Shown piece by piece: positions 22,601 to 30,325 of a stretch of DNA of 64,000 bases. How positions within the stretch are numbered: the first letter of the stretch is position 1; each line of letters begins with the position of its first letter. The notes under the pieces are model-generated. The model was not told where the DNA came from. It did not search any database and worked only from the letters and a program-made list of their open reading frames with translations. Source of the DNA: Lytechinus pictus (taxonomy: Eukaryota > Echinodermata > Echinoidea > Temnopleuroida > Toxopneustidae); assembly GCF_037042905.1 (NCBI RefSeq), contig NC_087247.1:74694420-74758419 (forward strand), read 5' to 3'. A program made the position numbers and the translations under genes.

Positions 22601-25600
22601 CAGTTACCGACAATTAATGATAAAAATGTTCAAATCAAAGAAAGGAATTAAGAAAAAGAAAAAGTTTTTTCATTGAAATGTTCCTAGAAACTCGGGTATA
22701 CTTCCACATCAAGCTCACTTTCATGTGAAGCCCTGCACAGAAGATACAATGCAATGATTCCACACATTTGACTTCCATGTGTTATCTCTATGGCAAATTA
22801 AGTGTAGTGTCAGTTACCAGCATGGTTGTGGAAAATTATCATAGCCCCCAAAAGACAAAAACGAATTGTTTAATATTTTGACACATCTTAACCTAGTAAC
22901 GGAGGTATATTTACATATTCAAATTATTACTCTATCTACTCAGGGACATGAGATATTTCAATTTTAATGAACACCCTGAAATTGCATGTCCTTTTGCGTA
23001 ATGTCAGTTACCGACACATTTTTGCTTGCTGATGCGTAAAAAAATGTGGTTACATAGGAAAACTTAGTATCAGAGTATACAGCAAGGTTCACTTTACTAA
23101 CTCTATCAAAAGCAAACTCCCATCATTTGTTGTTTTAGAGATACACACAATGAAAGGTGTGAAAACATTGTGCCGTGTAATGTCAGTTACCGTGAAAATG
23201 CCCATATGACAATTCTGTCATTGCAAGAAATTCTTCAACATCAAATGTAGCCATGGTGGAATATACAGAAATACAAGCAAGTAATAACACAGTACAGTAT
23301 ATTCTAGAACTTTCCAAAAATTTCTAAATGTTTTCAATTCAAATTGGCTTTTGTTTCAAATTGACTTTTTGTGCAAATTGGCTTTCGATTCCCAGACAAG
23401 CCCCCAAAATTATTTGTTACGATACTGCAACAAATAACAATGAAAATTCAGTTTTAAATTTGATTTCCTTTTTTGTTTATTACAGGAAATATAACAATCA
23501 TAAACTAACAAAACATAAATAAATATTTATCTTACATCTCTTGAAGTGTCAATTCTGATTTTATTCCAAATGATAGTATCCAGGTTGGCTGGCAAAGGTT
23601 CCTTAAATTAATGTCCACAATGCTGGCGATGATTAAATTGATGTTGAAGCACGATGAATAACAAGAGTCACTGTAACGAGTTGAAATGTCTGTGAATACG
23701 ATGGTGATGATGATTAACAGTCAATTTCAGCAATCCATGGGTTGAAAAGCGTTCATTAAAACAGGTTGTTGATCTCGATGAGAACTGAGAATTCCTCTCT
23801 CAAAATAACTGCAAACAGTTCATTGATGGCGTGCAAATAATTCCACAGAAGATACATGTTATATTCCAGTTGGAAATAAGCTATGCTCTGACATAAAGTC
23901 TGGCATGAATCTCTTAGTTCTGATCTGATATGATGTGATGTAATATGATGTGATCTGATATGATGTGATGTGATAATCTCCTTGAAGAAACTGCCAGCTT
24001 ATATACAAATTATTCACTATTCTGGAAGCTTCTTGTATTGTCTACAAAATGTTACTGATGTTTTTTTCACACAAGAATGTCACTATGTCACCTTCATTAC
24101 TGCGTCAAAAGTGTGATACAAGTTTGGCGACAGATGGAGGTGTACTTGCAGCACTTGAATTATCAACCATGGATTCAAGTAAAGGCGTGGGTATTTACCT
24201 TGGCAACCAATTAGTAGTTGAGCGCAGATGTACTGAATCATGGTATTGTTGAAAGATCGTAGTGGCGTGAATGACTCTACACCAACTTTTGTCGGTACTT
24301 ATTTATTGTGGCAAAAATCTAGATTCTGGGCTGGTGCAGGATGTGACTCCTTGCGGAGTTTGTTCCACAGGCAGGGTTCATCAGTGCAAGAAGCCTTTCC
24401 TTTGTCTGCTCGTGCGCTGATGAAACTCTCCACACTGAAGAGAAGACCAGAGAAGGCAAACAACATGTTTGCAAGACCCTGCATCACCGAAAATAAAATG
24501 GGAGAAAAGAAAATATGAATCATTACAAAATATGATATTCACCTTGATAAAGAGCTACACTTTACAGAAAATATTATTTTCCTTATATCCAAGTCTAAAA
24601 CATAAATATCATGTATTGATATTAATGAACCACTGGTCTGTTAGATCATGGAAGTGAACATGCCTATTATACATATCTTGCAAGTCGAAAACTGAATGAA
24701 TTTATAGAAAAATTTTACAAAAGCAAAGAACAATATATTTCCATCTCATCTTCTTGCTCCTTTCTTTGCTGCCATCATAAGCCATTTTACTGAAATTTAC
24801 ATTAAAATAAAACAAGTGAATAAACACAGGTTAAAACTTTTAAAGTAGCCTTCAAAATCACACAAAAGAAACATGTCAAAATAATCTAAAATAAAAATAA
24901 TTGAATATTTTGTCCAACTTGTCCTCAACAGACCAAGTACTAAACAAACCACAGCCTAGGACCCAGTGGTCATATTCTGAAACTTAAAGAAAAAATTATA
25001 ACAAAGTTAGTGATATACATTGTAAATGTATTTTTTTTTCTGGATCCAAGCCATGGGAATCAGACATGTATTTAAAACCATAACATGAAATATATGGTAC
25101 ATTACATTGTATTCACTGTCAATACCCGAGGGCACATTGTTTGACTTCGGAAGTGATTACAATATATATGTATTGTTGTTGTTATTTGCAGAGGATGTCC
25201 AACATGTAGAAAGATGTCTTAATAGTATAATTGTTGTTATTTGCAGAGGATGTCCAACATGCAGAAAGATGTCTAATTTTGTGACTCCCAGTGATTATTG
25301 GGTGGAGGATCCTGATGAGAAAAAGAAGCTAATTGAGAACTACATTGCTGCCCTGAGGTAAGTATAAAAAGGCATACCAGGGGCCATTGTAGAAAGAATT
25401 ATTATTAAATGCAACTAACACACCTGATCTTCAGTCATTAGATCAGAAGCATACATCTCTGACTTGCATTGAAGATTTTTTAGTGGCTTTTGAATGCAAC
25501 TCTTCCTGCTATGGAATACAGTACACTGCAATGTGAAATGCTCAATCAATCTTAACTTAAAATCTATTAGACATTATTCACATTATGAAGAGTGACCCTT

Positions 25601-26682
25601 ACTCATCAGATTAATTGTACCTCTGTGTGTTAAAGGCAATTATATTGTTGTAATGAAAAAATTGTATGACATCTGGTGGGTGTTTCATAAAGCTGTTCGT
25701 AAGATACGAATGACTTTACGCACGACTGGTGATCCTTTCTTATGCTATGTGATATCCCTATATGATTGAGTTATGACCTAAGAACATGTTTCAGTCGTGC
25801 GTAAAGTCGTTCGTAACTTTACGAGCAGCTTTATGAAACACCCACTGGGAAGCTGTATATTGATAGTATTGACAGAGCAATGAGATTACATTTCTATATT
25901 TTTTAAAAGAAATTTTATGGTATTGTGATTATACAAATGTTTGAAATAAATAAAAATATGCTCAATCTATTCCTATTTTTCTACTTAGCACCAAGCCTTG
26001 TAAACATTTTGACCAAGGTAATGGAAAGTGTCCATTTGGTGCTGACTGTTTCTATCTTCATGCTTACCCTGATGGTACAAAGGAAGACCGTGCTAAAGCT
26101 CGTCAATGCCGTGCATCAAACAACAAAGTCAAGACCATCCGACCTGCTCTCCTCTGGGAGTTCTTTGAACATCGCAATGGTCTTTATGACTTTGGAAGCG
26201 ATGAAGATGATTTCTTCCTATTTGGTTCTTCCCTGTGGAATGATGATTGGGACCTGAGTGATCCTAGTGAGACTGATGATTGGTGGGAGTATCTACAGTA
26301 TATGGGCTCAGATGATGAGAGTGAAAATGAGTTTGATTCTGACTGGAGTGTTGAAGTACCAACATCTGGTGAAGGGGAAGAGACTGCTGAGGTATCTGTA
26401 GAAGGTAACCAGGAAGAGGGAGATGAAGAAGATGCAGATGATGAAGATGCAGATGATGAATGGGAGGATGGTGAAGGAGATGGAAGAGAAGAAGAGCAGG
26501 GAGAAGGAGAAGAAGATGAGGAAGAAAATGAAGAGGGGAATGCAGAAGGAGAGGATGATGGAGAGAGCTTTGGGATTGTTGGTGGTGATGTTGAGTATAT
26601 AGGTGTGGTTGCACCAGATATGTTAGAAGAATGTGTATACAGTGAAAATGATTCACAGTATTCTGATTGTGTAGATTGGTGA
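10507..26682 (+). CDS. MKRN1: Makorin E3 ubiquitin ligase, spliced, 5' exon missing
   Basis: Six exons are read: 10507-10635, 12003-12235, 12703-12935, 13374-13585, 25247-25357 and 25989-26682. All have GT-AG borders and phases that join, giving about 538 residues. The order is CCCH (first Cys on the missing upstream exon), CCCH, spacer, CCCH, makorin Cys-His segment, C3HC4 RING, CCCH, acidic tail. This is the vertebrate MKRN1-type architecture; the choice within the makorin family rests on domain order only. Makorins are RNA-binding RING ligases. The intron before the last two exons is about 11.7 kb, filled by retroelements, and carries extra copies of the exon boundary. The D/E-rich C-terminus is longer and more acidic than usual. 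Confidence 0.92.
10727..11026 (-). repeat. tRNA-derived SINE, near full length
   Basis: On the - strand it starts with a tRNA-like head. The A box is TGGCCCAGTGGATTAG (11004-11019) and the B box GGTTCAAATCC (10965-10975), the internal RNA polymerase III promoter. The body follows (TGTAAATGGGTACCAGCAGG, GCTGTGTGCGCC) and then a (TTA)n tail. It is inserted in a makorin intron, antisense to the gene. The head has no clean cloverleaf, so it is not a tRNA gene. Confidence 0.8.
11431..11942. mobile_element. Decayed TTAA-type MITE
   Basis: TTAA|AGGGCAGGATCAACCTGA on the left faces TCAGGGTGAACTTCCCCT|TCAA on the right. The ends are imperfect inverted repeats, and the right TTAA has one change. The interior has the AT-rich, ORF-less character of the other TTAA elements in the window. 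Confidence 0.55.
12003..12235 (+). CDS. MKRN1: Makorin exon, inter-finger linker
   Basis: The acceptor is TACAG before 12003 and the donor GTGAGT at 12236. The exon completes the second CCCH finger (Lys-Phe-Gln-His), then encodes a low-complexity Ser/Thr/Asn linker ending in AKEFIPGQPFQG. The FIPGQPF motif is the conserved short segment seen in makorins between the finger pairs. Confidence 0.9.
12703..12935 (+). CDS. MKRN1: Makorin exon with third CCCH and start of Cys-His motif
   Basis: The acceptor is TGTAG before 12703 and the donor GTGAGA at 12936. It encodes the third CCCH finger (CPYAVKGTCRYGAKCQYMH) followed directly by the makorin-specific Cys-His segment beginning CDLCGEACLLPYDEEQ. 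The His-rich end of that motif continues in the next exon. Confidence 0.92.
13374..13585 (+). CDS. MKRN1: Makorin exon with most of the RING domain
   Basis: The acceptor is TATTAG before 13374 and the donor GTATTA at 13586. It encodes TCLQKHEKDMQ (end of the Cys-His motif) and RING ligands CGIC, CTHPYC and CLDC up to IRKWRSGKQFEKTIIR. The final zinc-ligand pair of the RING is missing here and must be supplied by the next exon, the one whose start is present in four copies. Confidence 0.93.
13586..14253 (+). other. Makorin intron, proximal part
   Basis: Ordinary AT-rich intron sequence between the RING exon donor and the first duplicated acceptor. No element or gene is seen. Confidence 0.5.
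14254..14345 (+). repeat. Two tandem copies of makorin exon-6 acceptor plus exon start
   Basis: The segment TTGTTATTTGCAG followed by about 30 bp of RING exon is present twice with a 51-bp period: exon-like starts at 14267 and 14318. Both encode GCPTC(Q/R)KMSN in the correct phase for splicing from 13585. Because 51 is a multiple of 3 and copy 1 has no stop, reading runs through from copy 1 into copy 2. Two further copies begin at 25192 and 25247. Copy 1 has CQ instead of CR after the Cys pair. Confidence 0.85.
14447..14479 (-). ncRNA. Hammerhead ribozyme motif, inverted pLTR copy
   Basis: On the - strand: CTGACGA, a stem II with GACT/AGTC arms, then GAAACGTC. This is the minimal type I form of Penelope-like elements, with a one-base-pair stem III (A-CG-U) and cleavage after GTC. 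Stem I can form (ATTGC with ACAAT, one mismatch). All core positions are intact. Confidence 0.75.
14510..14516 (-). promoter_or_regulatory. TATA box of inverted pLTR
   Basis: TATAAAA on the - strand, with CCAAT on the + strand at 14560-14564 about 45 bp upstream. The arrangement is the same as in the direct pLTR copy. The hammerhead motif lies about 30 bp downstream, in the expected start of the transcript. Confidence 0.5.
14614..14940 (+). pseudogene. Penelope-like GIY-YIG endonuclease fragment
   Basis: The frame encodes YKIPCVACDKVYIGETGRP, i.e. the GIY-YIG core with the Cys pair typical of Penelope-like elements, then SSAVAEYAW, WYTRHVKEAIQIHLHP, NVNRDNGIDMP and WLPTIRRH. These are the conserved blocks of the endonuclease C-terminus. 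A short stretch between RRYVKHQC and SSAVAE looks deleted compared with the family. The frame stays open into the downstream pLTR, so the natural stop has been lost or lies in the repeat. The upstream RT is missing. Confidence 0.85.
15023..15098 (+). promoter_or_regulatory. pLTR promoter: two CCAAT boxes and TATAAAAGG
   Basis: ATTGG (inverted CCAAT, 15025-15029) and CCAAT (15043-15047) are followed by TATAAAAGG at 15090-15098. Transcription starting some 25-30 bp later would place the hammerhead motif at the RNA 5' end. The inverted copy lacks the second CCAAT. Confidence 0.55.
15127..15159 (+). ncRNA. Hammerhead ribozyme motif, direct pLTR copy
   Basis: CTGACGA, a five-bp stem II (GACTA with TAGTC) and GAAATGTC. 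The core residues are all present, stem III is the one-pair A-TG-U, and cleavage is expected after GTC at 15159. Stem I pairs TGC with GCA beside the cleavage site, and the next pair is mismatched. The motif differs from the inverted copy at two positions inside the 33 nt. Confidence 0.75.
15224..16150 (-). repeat. 3' LTR of the Gmr1-type element, 927 bp
   Basis: On the - strand it starts TGTTATATACG and ends ATCGTAACA (TG...CA). It is immediately preceded by the polypurine tract. About 635 bp match the 5' LTR fragment at 23415-24049. A TATATAA box lies at 15791-15797 (- strand). Confidence 0.9.
16151..16161 (-). other. Polypurine tract
   Basis: GGTGGGGGAGG on the - strand directly abuts the 3' LTR start. 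This is the plus-strand DNA primer site of LTR retrotransposons. Confidence 0.8.
16370..17198 (-). pseudogene. Gmr1-type pol: RT C-terminal half and RNase H
   Basis: It contains the RT catalytic box VYIDDILVYSD (about 17160), then YLGHVVG and the RNase H start FKVAIDACDVGVGAVL. A frameshift near 16580 moves the rest into another frame (ITVYTDHNPLVF). A stop after RWSLML near 16436 is followed in the same frame by LKIVHIKGKNNV and DALSRV, the usual gypsy pol ending, with a natural stop near 16370. The polypeptide is thus cut twice. Confidence 0.85.
17199..18419 (-). pseudogene. Gmr1-type pol: integrase C-terminus and RT N-terminal half
   Basis: This starts within the integrase core (SSAHHPQSQGALERYHQTLK, with the catalytic Glu) and continues through the GPY/F-like region (FSGPYIVKKKLND) and a linker. 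It then goes straight into RT: VDVGDVRPIKQNPYRL, SSWSSPIVMVPKPDGSKRF, CIDYRKVNAVT, KGYWQVPL, FGMKNAPATFQS. This is direct evidence for the INT-before-RT order within one frame. A TAA at 18420-18422 separates it from the upstream frame, and another at 17199-17201 from the RT catalytic box. Each is a single codon in an otherwise continuous frame. Confidence 0.9.
18420..19982 (-). pseudogene. Gmr1-type zinc knuckle, protease and integrase
   Basis: From the N-terminus: a basic Lys/Ser/Gly-rich stretch, one CCHC zinc knuckle (CTPCHKSGHLKESC, residues 49-62), the aspartic protease motif with DTGA preceded by VVILR (residues about 138-146), a linker, then the integrase zinc domain (HELPKAGH...CKTCHTCQ) and the first two catalytic Asp residues (LVDCVGP, SDQGSN). 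It ends at a TAA inside the integrase core. The first codon is only the point where the frame enters after a shift from gag near 20000; no real start is implied. Confidence 0.88.
19990..20890 (-). pseudogene. Gmr1-type gag, main part, frameshifted
   Basis: Three overlapping frames (20883-20617, 20672-20292, 20386-19990) carry successive parts of one gag. There is a SAP-like N-terminal helix pair (LKKDDLIAVCDHLGVS), a Lys/Glu-rich coiled coil, then a capsid region with LVPEAYRHNFR, TYVEFAREQE and LEELKKSLP. The last part resembles the SCAN domain, which is known to derive from Gmr1-like capsids. Frameshifts lie near 20640, 20380 and 20000. The true start is at 23254, on the other side of the inserted DNA element. 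Confidence 0.8.
20893..23204. mobile_element. 2.3-kb non-autonomous DNA transposon in gag
   Basis: Terminal inverted repeats TGGGCATTTTCAC and GTGAAAATGCCCA are flanked by TA on both sides (20891-20892, 23205-23206). Excising it with one TA joins the two halves of gag in frame, which supports the borders. The interior holds eight copies of a GTAATGTCAGTTACC-like motif, all in the same orientation, and no recognisable transposase; the longest open frame (- strand, 22003-21584, 139 codons) matches no family I know. The TA target suggests a Tc1/mariner-like or similar mobiliser, but that is inference. Confidence 0.85.
21255..23192 (+). repeat. Eight interspersed GTAATGTCAGTTACCG motifs
   Basis: Copies start at 21255, 21422, 21448, 21468, 22594, 22804, 22998 and 23177, all on the + strand. 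Variants are GTATTG, GTAGTG and CAGCTACC. The last copy directly abuts the right terminal inverted repeat. Three are clustered within 61 bp (21422-21482). Such iterons could be transposase- or host-factor-binding sites. Confidence 0.85.
23207..23254 (-). pseudogene. Gmr1-type gag start codon and first codons
   Basis: An ATG at 23254-23252 (- strand) opens a frame that runs without stop to the DNA-element border. It continues in frame on the far side at 20890. It lies about 135 bp downstream of the PBS, a normal leader length. The ATG at 20883 is therefore probably internal. Confidence 0.75.
23390..23406 (-). other. Primer-binding site, tRNA-Pro type
   Basis: TGGGGGCTTGTCTGGGA on the - strand, eight bases after the LTR end. 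It is complementary to a proline tRNA 3' end apart from C/T differences of the kind seen in other Pro-primed elements. Confidence 0.75.
23415..24049 (-). repeat. 5' LTR of the Gmr1-type element, truncated
   Basis: It matches the last 635 bp of the 927-bp 3' LTR, ending in the same ATCGTAACA. Homology stops at TGTCTACAAAA near 24049, so the U3 start is lost. A GATATGATGTGAT-type repeat near 23930-23975 is longer than in the other LTR. Confidence 0.88.
24050..25165. other. Intron segment of unknown origin
   Basis: This follows abruptly after the LTR truncation. Short open frames (24049-24252, 24240-24518 on +) show no domain I recognise. It might be the end of a further decayed element or original intron. 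Confidence 0.35.
25166..25246 (+). repeat. Third copy of makorin exon acceptor plus exon start, with stops
   Basis: TTGTTATTTGCAG then AGGATGTCCAACATG, exon-like start at 25192, 55 bp before the start of the functional copy. After AAGATGTCT it reads TAA TAG in the RING frame, so use of this acceptor would truncate the protein after GCPTCRKMS. Confidence 0.85.
25247..25357 (+). CDS. MKRN1: Makorin exon completing the RING domain
   Basis: The acceptor is TTTGCAG before 25247 and the donor GTAAGT at 25358. It encodes GCPTCRKMSNFVTPSDYWVED, giving the last RING zinc ligands and the conserved post-RING segment. It is then followed by PDEKKKLIENYIAAL. Of four acceptor copies, only this one is followed by the full exon. 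Phase 2 at both ends matches the neighbours. Confidence 0.92.
25677..25844. mobile_element. 168-bp MITE in the last makorin intron
   Basis: The ends TGGGTGTTTCATAAAGCTG and CAGCTTTATGAAACACCCA are perfect inverted repeats. The inverted homology runs further inward (GTTCGTAA, GACTTTACGCACGACT). CTGG flanks both sides (673-676 and 845-848 of the 25-kb block), a possible target duplication. No coding capacity. Confidence 0.8.
25989..26682 (+). CDS. MKRN1: Makorin last exon: fourth CCCH and acidic tail
   Basis: The acceptor is ACTTAG before 25989 and the stop is TGA at 26680-26682. It encodes the C-terminal CCCH finger (CKHFDQGNGKCPFGADCFYLH), AYPDGTKEDRAKARQCRA, the conserved LLWEFFEHR helix and an alternating acidic/aromatic stretch. 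The last 125 residues are dominated by Glu and Asp (runs such as GEEDEEENEEGNAEGEDDGE), much longer than the modest acidic end of vertebrate MKRN1. Fine purine repeats encode this tail, so its length may vary between individuals. Confidence 0.93.
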
Positions 26683-28590
26683 TAAGTGAGTCAAACCCTC
26701 ATAATCTATTGGTTAGAGGGTATACCACCACACCTACCCACCAATTGCTATAGAGTCGAAGAATCCAGCCAAAATCTTCGAAATAGTAACTCACTGAAAG
26801 ATCCTCATGGTGTGGTCTTCAGCCAGGTAGCAAGTTGATAGCTGAAAGTGGTTTGTTTCTACCATTGTGGTGTTTAGGGTCCACTAATTATACATGTTTC
26901 AAGTTTGAAGATTCTAGGATATGTCTTGCTCAATTGTCTTTTATGGTTTAGTTGCATGGTATGAAGTAGAGCATATATAGAAGATATATGCACTGGAAAT
27001 GAATGAGTTGATTATATTTCCCTCTTATTTCTTCTCATGTGGGCTTTGTAAATGAAATATTGACAGATTGAGATGGCTGTTTGATAATTGTTTCAAAAGA
27101 AGACAATAAGTTCATTATGTAGAATCTTTGCAAACATGTGTATGATGATCGCTCCACTTTTGCTATACAAATTCATGGAATGTTTACCACAGTAATTCAT
27201 TGACATAATGCTGCTTCAGTTTTTAATTTTTGTCAAATCATTGTCTTACTGTTGTTGTTTAACACCATTTATAATGGTTACATATGTTCCTAAGAAACTT
27301 GCACAGTATTGAGCAAAGGCTTTAATAGTCTGATTGTTGGGGTTAGCAGTGCTATCCCAGATGACAATGATGATATACATCAACATTGTGGTGCATGATG
27401 GTGTGCAGGGACGTTTGTAATTGGAGAAGTTTTATTGTTTCAAATCAGTTGCCATGGCTTTGCAACTATTGCTCAGGTGACAAACATGAACGTGTCTTAT
27501 TGTTGAATGAAGACCTGTTCACTTATTGACTGGTCTCACTCAAGTCATGTGCAGTCAAGCCAAATGAATTATTATCACCACATGCCTGATTTACAGGACC
27601 TAAATACTTGTCTTGCCAAAAAAAGTTCTAGATTGCTATGCGTAAATTTTCAATCCCATGCTAAATGTAGGAAAGGATGTTCCATCTAAATTTTTGCAGT
27701 ACTCGGACTGTTTATTATCGTTGATTTTAGTCAGAGGTGAACTGGCTATTTATTGCATGAATTTGCAGTTTATTCAAAATTATGAATGTAGACATGTACA
27801 TGGTTGACTTCAACAGTCATCCTGTACATATTGGTTGTATTTATAGAATGAAATGTTCCTTGACTAAGTTATAGAGTGATAGTATAAATCTATTTTTTAG
27901 TACAGAGTAGGATGAAGAATTTCCTTTATATTTTCATGAATAATTAAATTATAGATATTGTTTAGACTGTAGTATAGTGTGTTTGAATTGAATTCAAAAG
28001 TATTTTTTTCTTTCCTTTTCTCCTCTGTTAGCCTGGTGTAGATAAACACAAAGCAATAGTTAGAAATAGATACAAATTTATAGATTTTGTAGAAATATTT
28101 TTGCCTCACATATGAAAACTTTATTGTATGATGTTGATTAGATATTGTCTTTTGTATATATGAATTTATGCAACATTTGCTTTCTGTATTGAAGTCTTTA
28201 GATGTGCCTGTGTACCTGTTTCCATAGATTATGTTATCATTTCTTCAAGTACATATACATACAGAACTATATGTCTTTGATTTCCTTTTGATTTATGCTC
28301 TATATGCTTTCATTGCATCACGGTTGCTTTGTGACATTTAAATCATATATGTTGGGTTTGGGTTTTTATCTCATTGTAAAAACATAAGGGTGGTATTTGA
28401 GGACATGTACATTGTTCCCCACTCAGAGAGTAGTGATTGCAGTCCTTGATTAGGATGCTGGACATGTACATTGTTCCCCACACAGAGAGTAGTGATTGCA
28501 GTCCTTGATTAGGATGCTGGATATGTATGCTACAAGGTTGAAAGTTGGAAATTAAAATTGGGTAACGTTTGTGAAGCATAAATAAAGGTT
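26683..28590 (+). other. Probable makorin 3' UTR
   Basis: AT-rich sequence without ORFs directly after the stop. The first AATAAA I see downstream is at 28581-28586, followed by an A-rich run near 28610, so a 1.9-kb 3' UTR is possible. The true end cannot be fixed from sequence alone. Confidence 0.35.
28401..28518. repeat. 59-bp tandem duplication
   Basis: GGACATGTACATTGTTCCCC to AGGATGCT is present twice in a row with one or two differences (28401-28459, 28460-28518). Confidence 0.8.
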
Positions 28591-30321
28591 TGTACAGATT
28601 TGTGCCAAGAAAAAAAAGATAGAAAATTACAAGATGTATTATATTTTTCTTCAATGTATTTGTACATCTCGTTTCATTTCTTGTACACTTAACACACTGG
28701 TGTATGTTATAAAGATATCTCTATTTTGGCATATAGTTTAGCATTGGTTTACAATACCAAATAGTGTTGATCCATTCCATTATGTTTCTATATTTTATTT
28801 TGGTTGTGTTATAATCCTTTCTTTGTTTTTATTTTTGTGCCTCTGCTAGGGTCATCATCCAATTTTCATTCTTGTGATGACATAAACAAAATTGACCAAA
28901 AACACTTCAAACTAGTTTCATGTTTGCATAAGGGAGTGAAAATGGTCTGATTAGTTTGGTTGGGGGGGGGGGGGGGAGATCAAAGGAAGTAGAGTATATG
29001 TAATGTACCTGTCAATTATTTGTTCTCACAAAAACAAACTTTAAACTTTGCCCATCTATGCATGTAGAAATGATGACCAGATTAGAGTTTTTAATTATTA
29101 CATTTCTATATAATTTATTTGGTTTTTTTTTTTGATGGGGACTTTGAACTTTCAAGTTAATGTCATACCTAAAACAAAGTTTGATGGATTACATTTTAAT
29201 TTCTAAATTGGCTCTTGTATGCAATTGGAGTTACAATGATTTACTATTACCTGAAATGGCTAGTTCTTGCAAGAATTAAAAAACTTTTGTGAGGTGAACT
29301 TCAAATTTCTTTCATGTGCTTTTACTTGTACATGTAATTTTAGCTTTGCAATCTGATTAGTTATTGTATGAATACTTGATGGTATATCTTTCAAATCTGG
29401 CCATAACAGAGGCACATATTTTACTCCAGTGAAATCAAATCCATCTAGATTTTAATCCTTTTTTCCTTATTAAATTTAAAATTGGATAAATTTTAAATGT
29501 TTTCTTTTAATTTCTTATGTTATTTGTTTCTCTTTTTTTTTTCGTTGAGGGGGATAACTAGTCTATCATGCAGAATGTCACTTTTAGTATCATCTTTTGT
29601 AATATCACTTGTATTCTCATACATTTAAATTGTATTCTTTTGCATTGATTAGTCATTATCCATCTTGCCTGCATAGCCGAGTGAAATTATATAGGCACCG
29701 TTTTTGAAGTTTTTCAAATGTCATCACAATGGTAAAAGTATAAGGACCTACTAATGAAACATAGACATTGCAAAATAAGAAACTATTAGTCCCTAGTCCA
29801 TGAAGCAGAGTGTCAACAATTCTGCCTATATTTGATGATGTAATGCAGTTTGTTTTCATTCTTGTCTTGACTTAATATGAAAAAGGGTAGCCTGTACATT
29901 CCGCAATACATTTTTGTTGTGTTAACAGTTTCCCATCTTTTATGATAATGTTGGGTCCCTTAAATGCAATATTTTAGTATATTCTTTAAAGCACATACCA
30001 GTTTGCATGAAGCCCATTGGCAGTTATAGTCCTTTCTAGCCAAGGATTTATCCTTTGATTCATAGACATGATTATGTAGTTTTTACCTGCATTTATCGTT
30101 ATTCAATAGGGAGATAAACTATCCACAGGGGGGGGGGGGTTCTGCTCATTGAACTTATTAAATGAAAAATTTACATTTCATGTGGTACTGTATTTATTAC
30201 AAAGCACCTCTTCTCAACTAAAATTAGGATGAAATAAACTATTGTGTATGGTTAGATGGCTATAGATTGTATTTTATAATCTAGAATCTCATGAATGAAT
30301 AAGGCTAATCTCTAATTAAAG
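28591..30321. other. Intergenic AT-rich spacer
   Basis: No gene is seen. It contains G and T homopolymers (28964-28977, 29121-29133) and a G run at 30128-30138. Confidence 0.4.
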
Positions 30322-30325
30322 TTAA

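Larger units (their letters stand above)
15224..24049 (-). mobile_element. Gmr1-type Ty3/gypsy LTR retrotransposon, decayed
   Basis: Provirus on the - strand: truncated 5' LTR (24049-23415), PBS (23406-23390), gag start (23254), gag interrupted by a 2.3-kb DNA element, zinc knuckle, protease, integrase, reverse transcriptase, RNase H, PPT and 3' LTR (16150-15224). Integrase precedes RT, the Ty1/copia-like order that within Ty3/gypsy marks the Gmr1 group described from deuterostomes. The RT and integrase sequences are gypsy-type (VYIDDILV; HHCC plus DDE). Three in-frame stops and at least four frameshifts make it defective. It lies in the makorin intron, antisense. Confidence 0.9.

Noticed and set aside
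24049..24518. Coding exon in the segment after the truncated LTR
   Set aside because: The frames are short, overlap without domain matches, and no splice borders in phase with makorin exons were found.
26264..26656. Leu/His-rich open frame on the - strand
   Set aside because: Shadow of the acidic makorin tail on the other strand.
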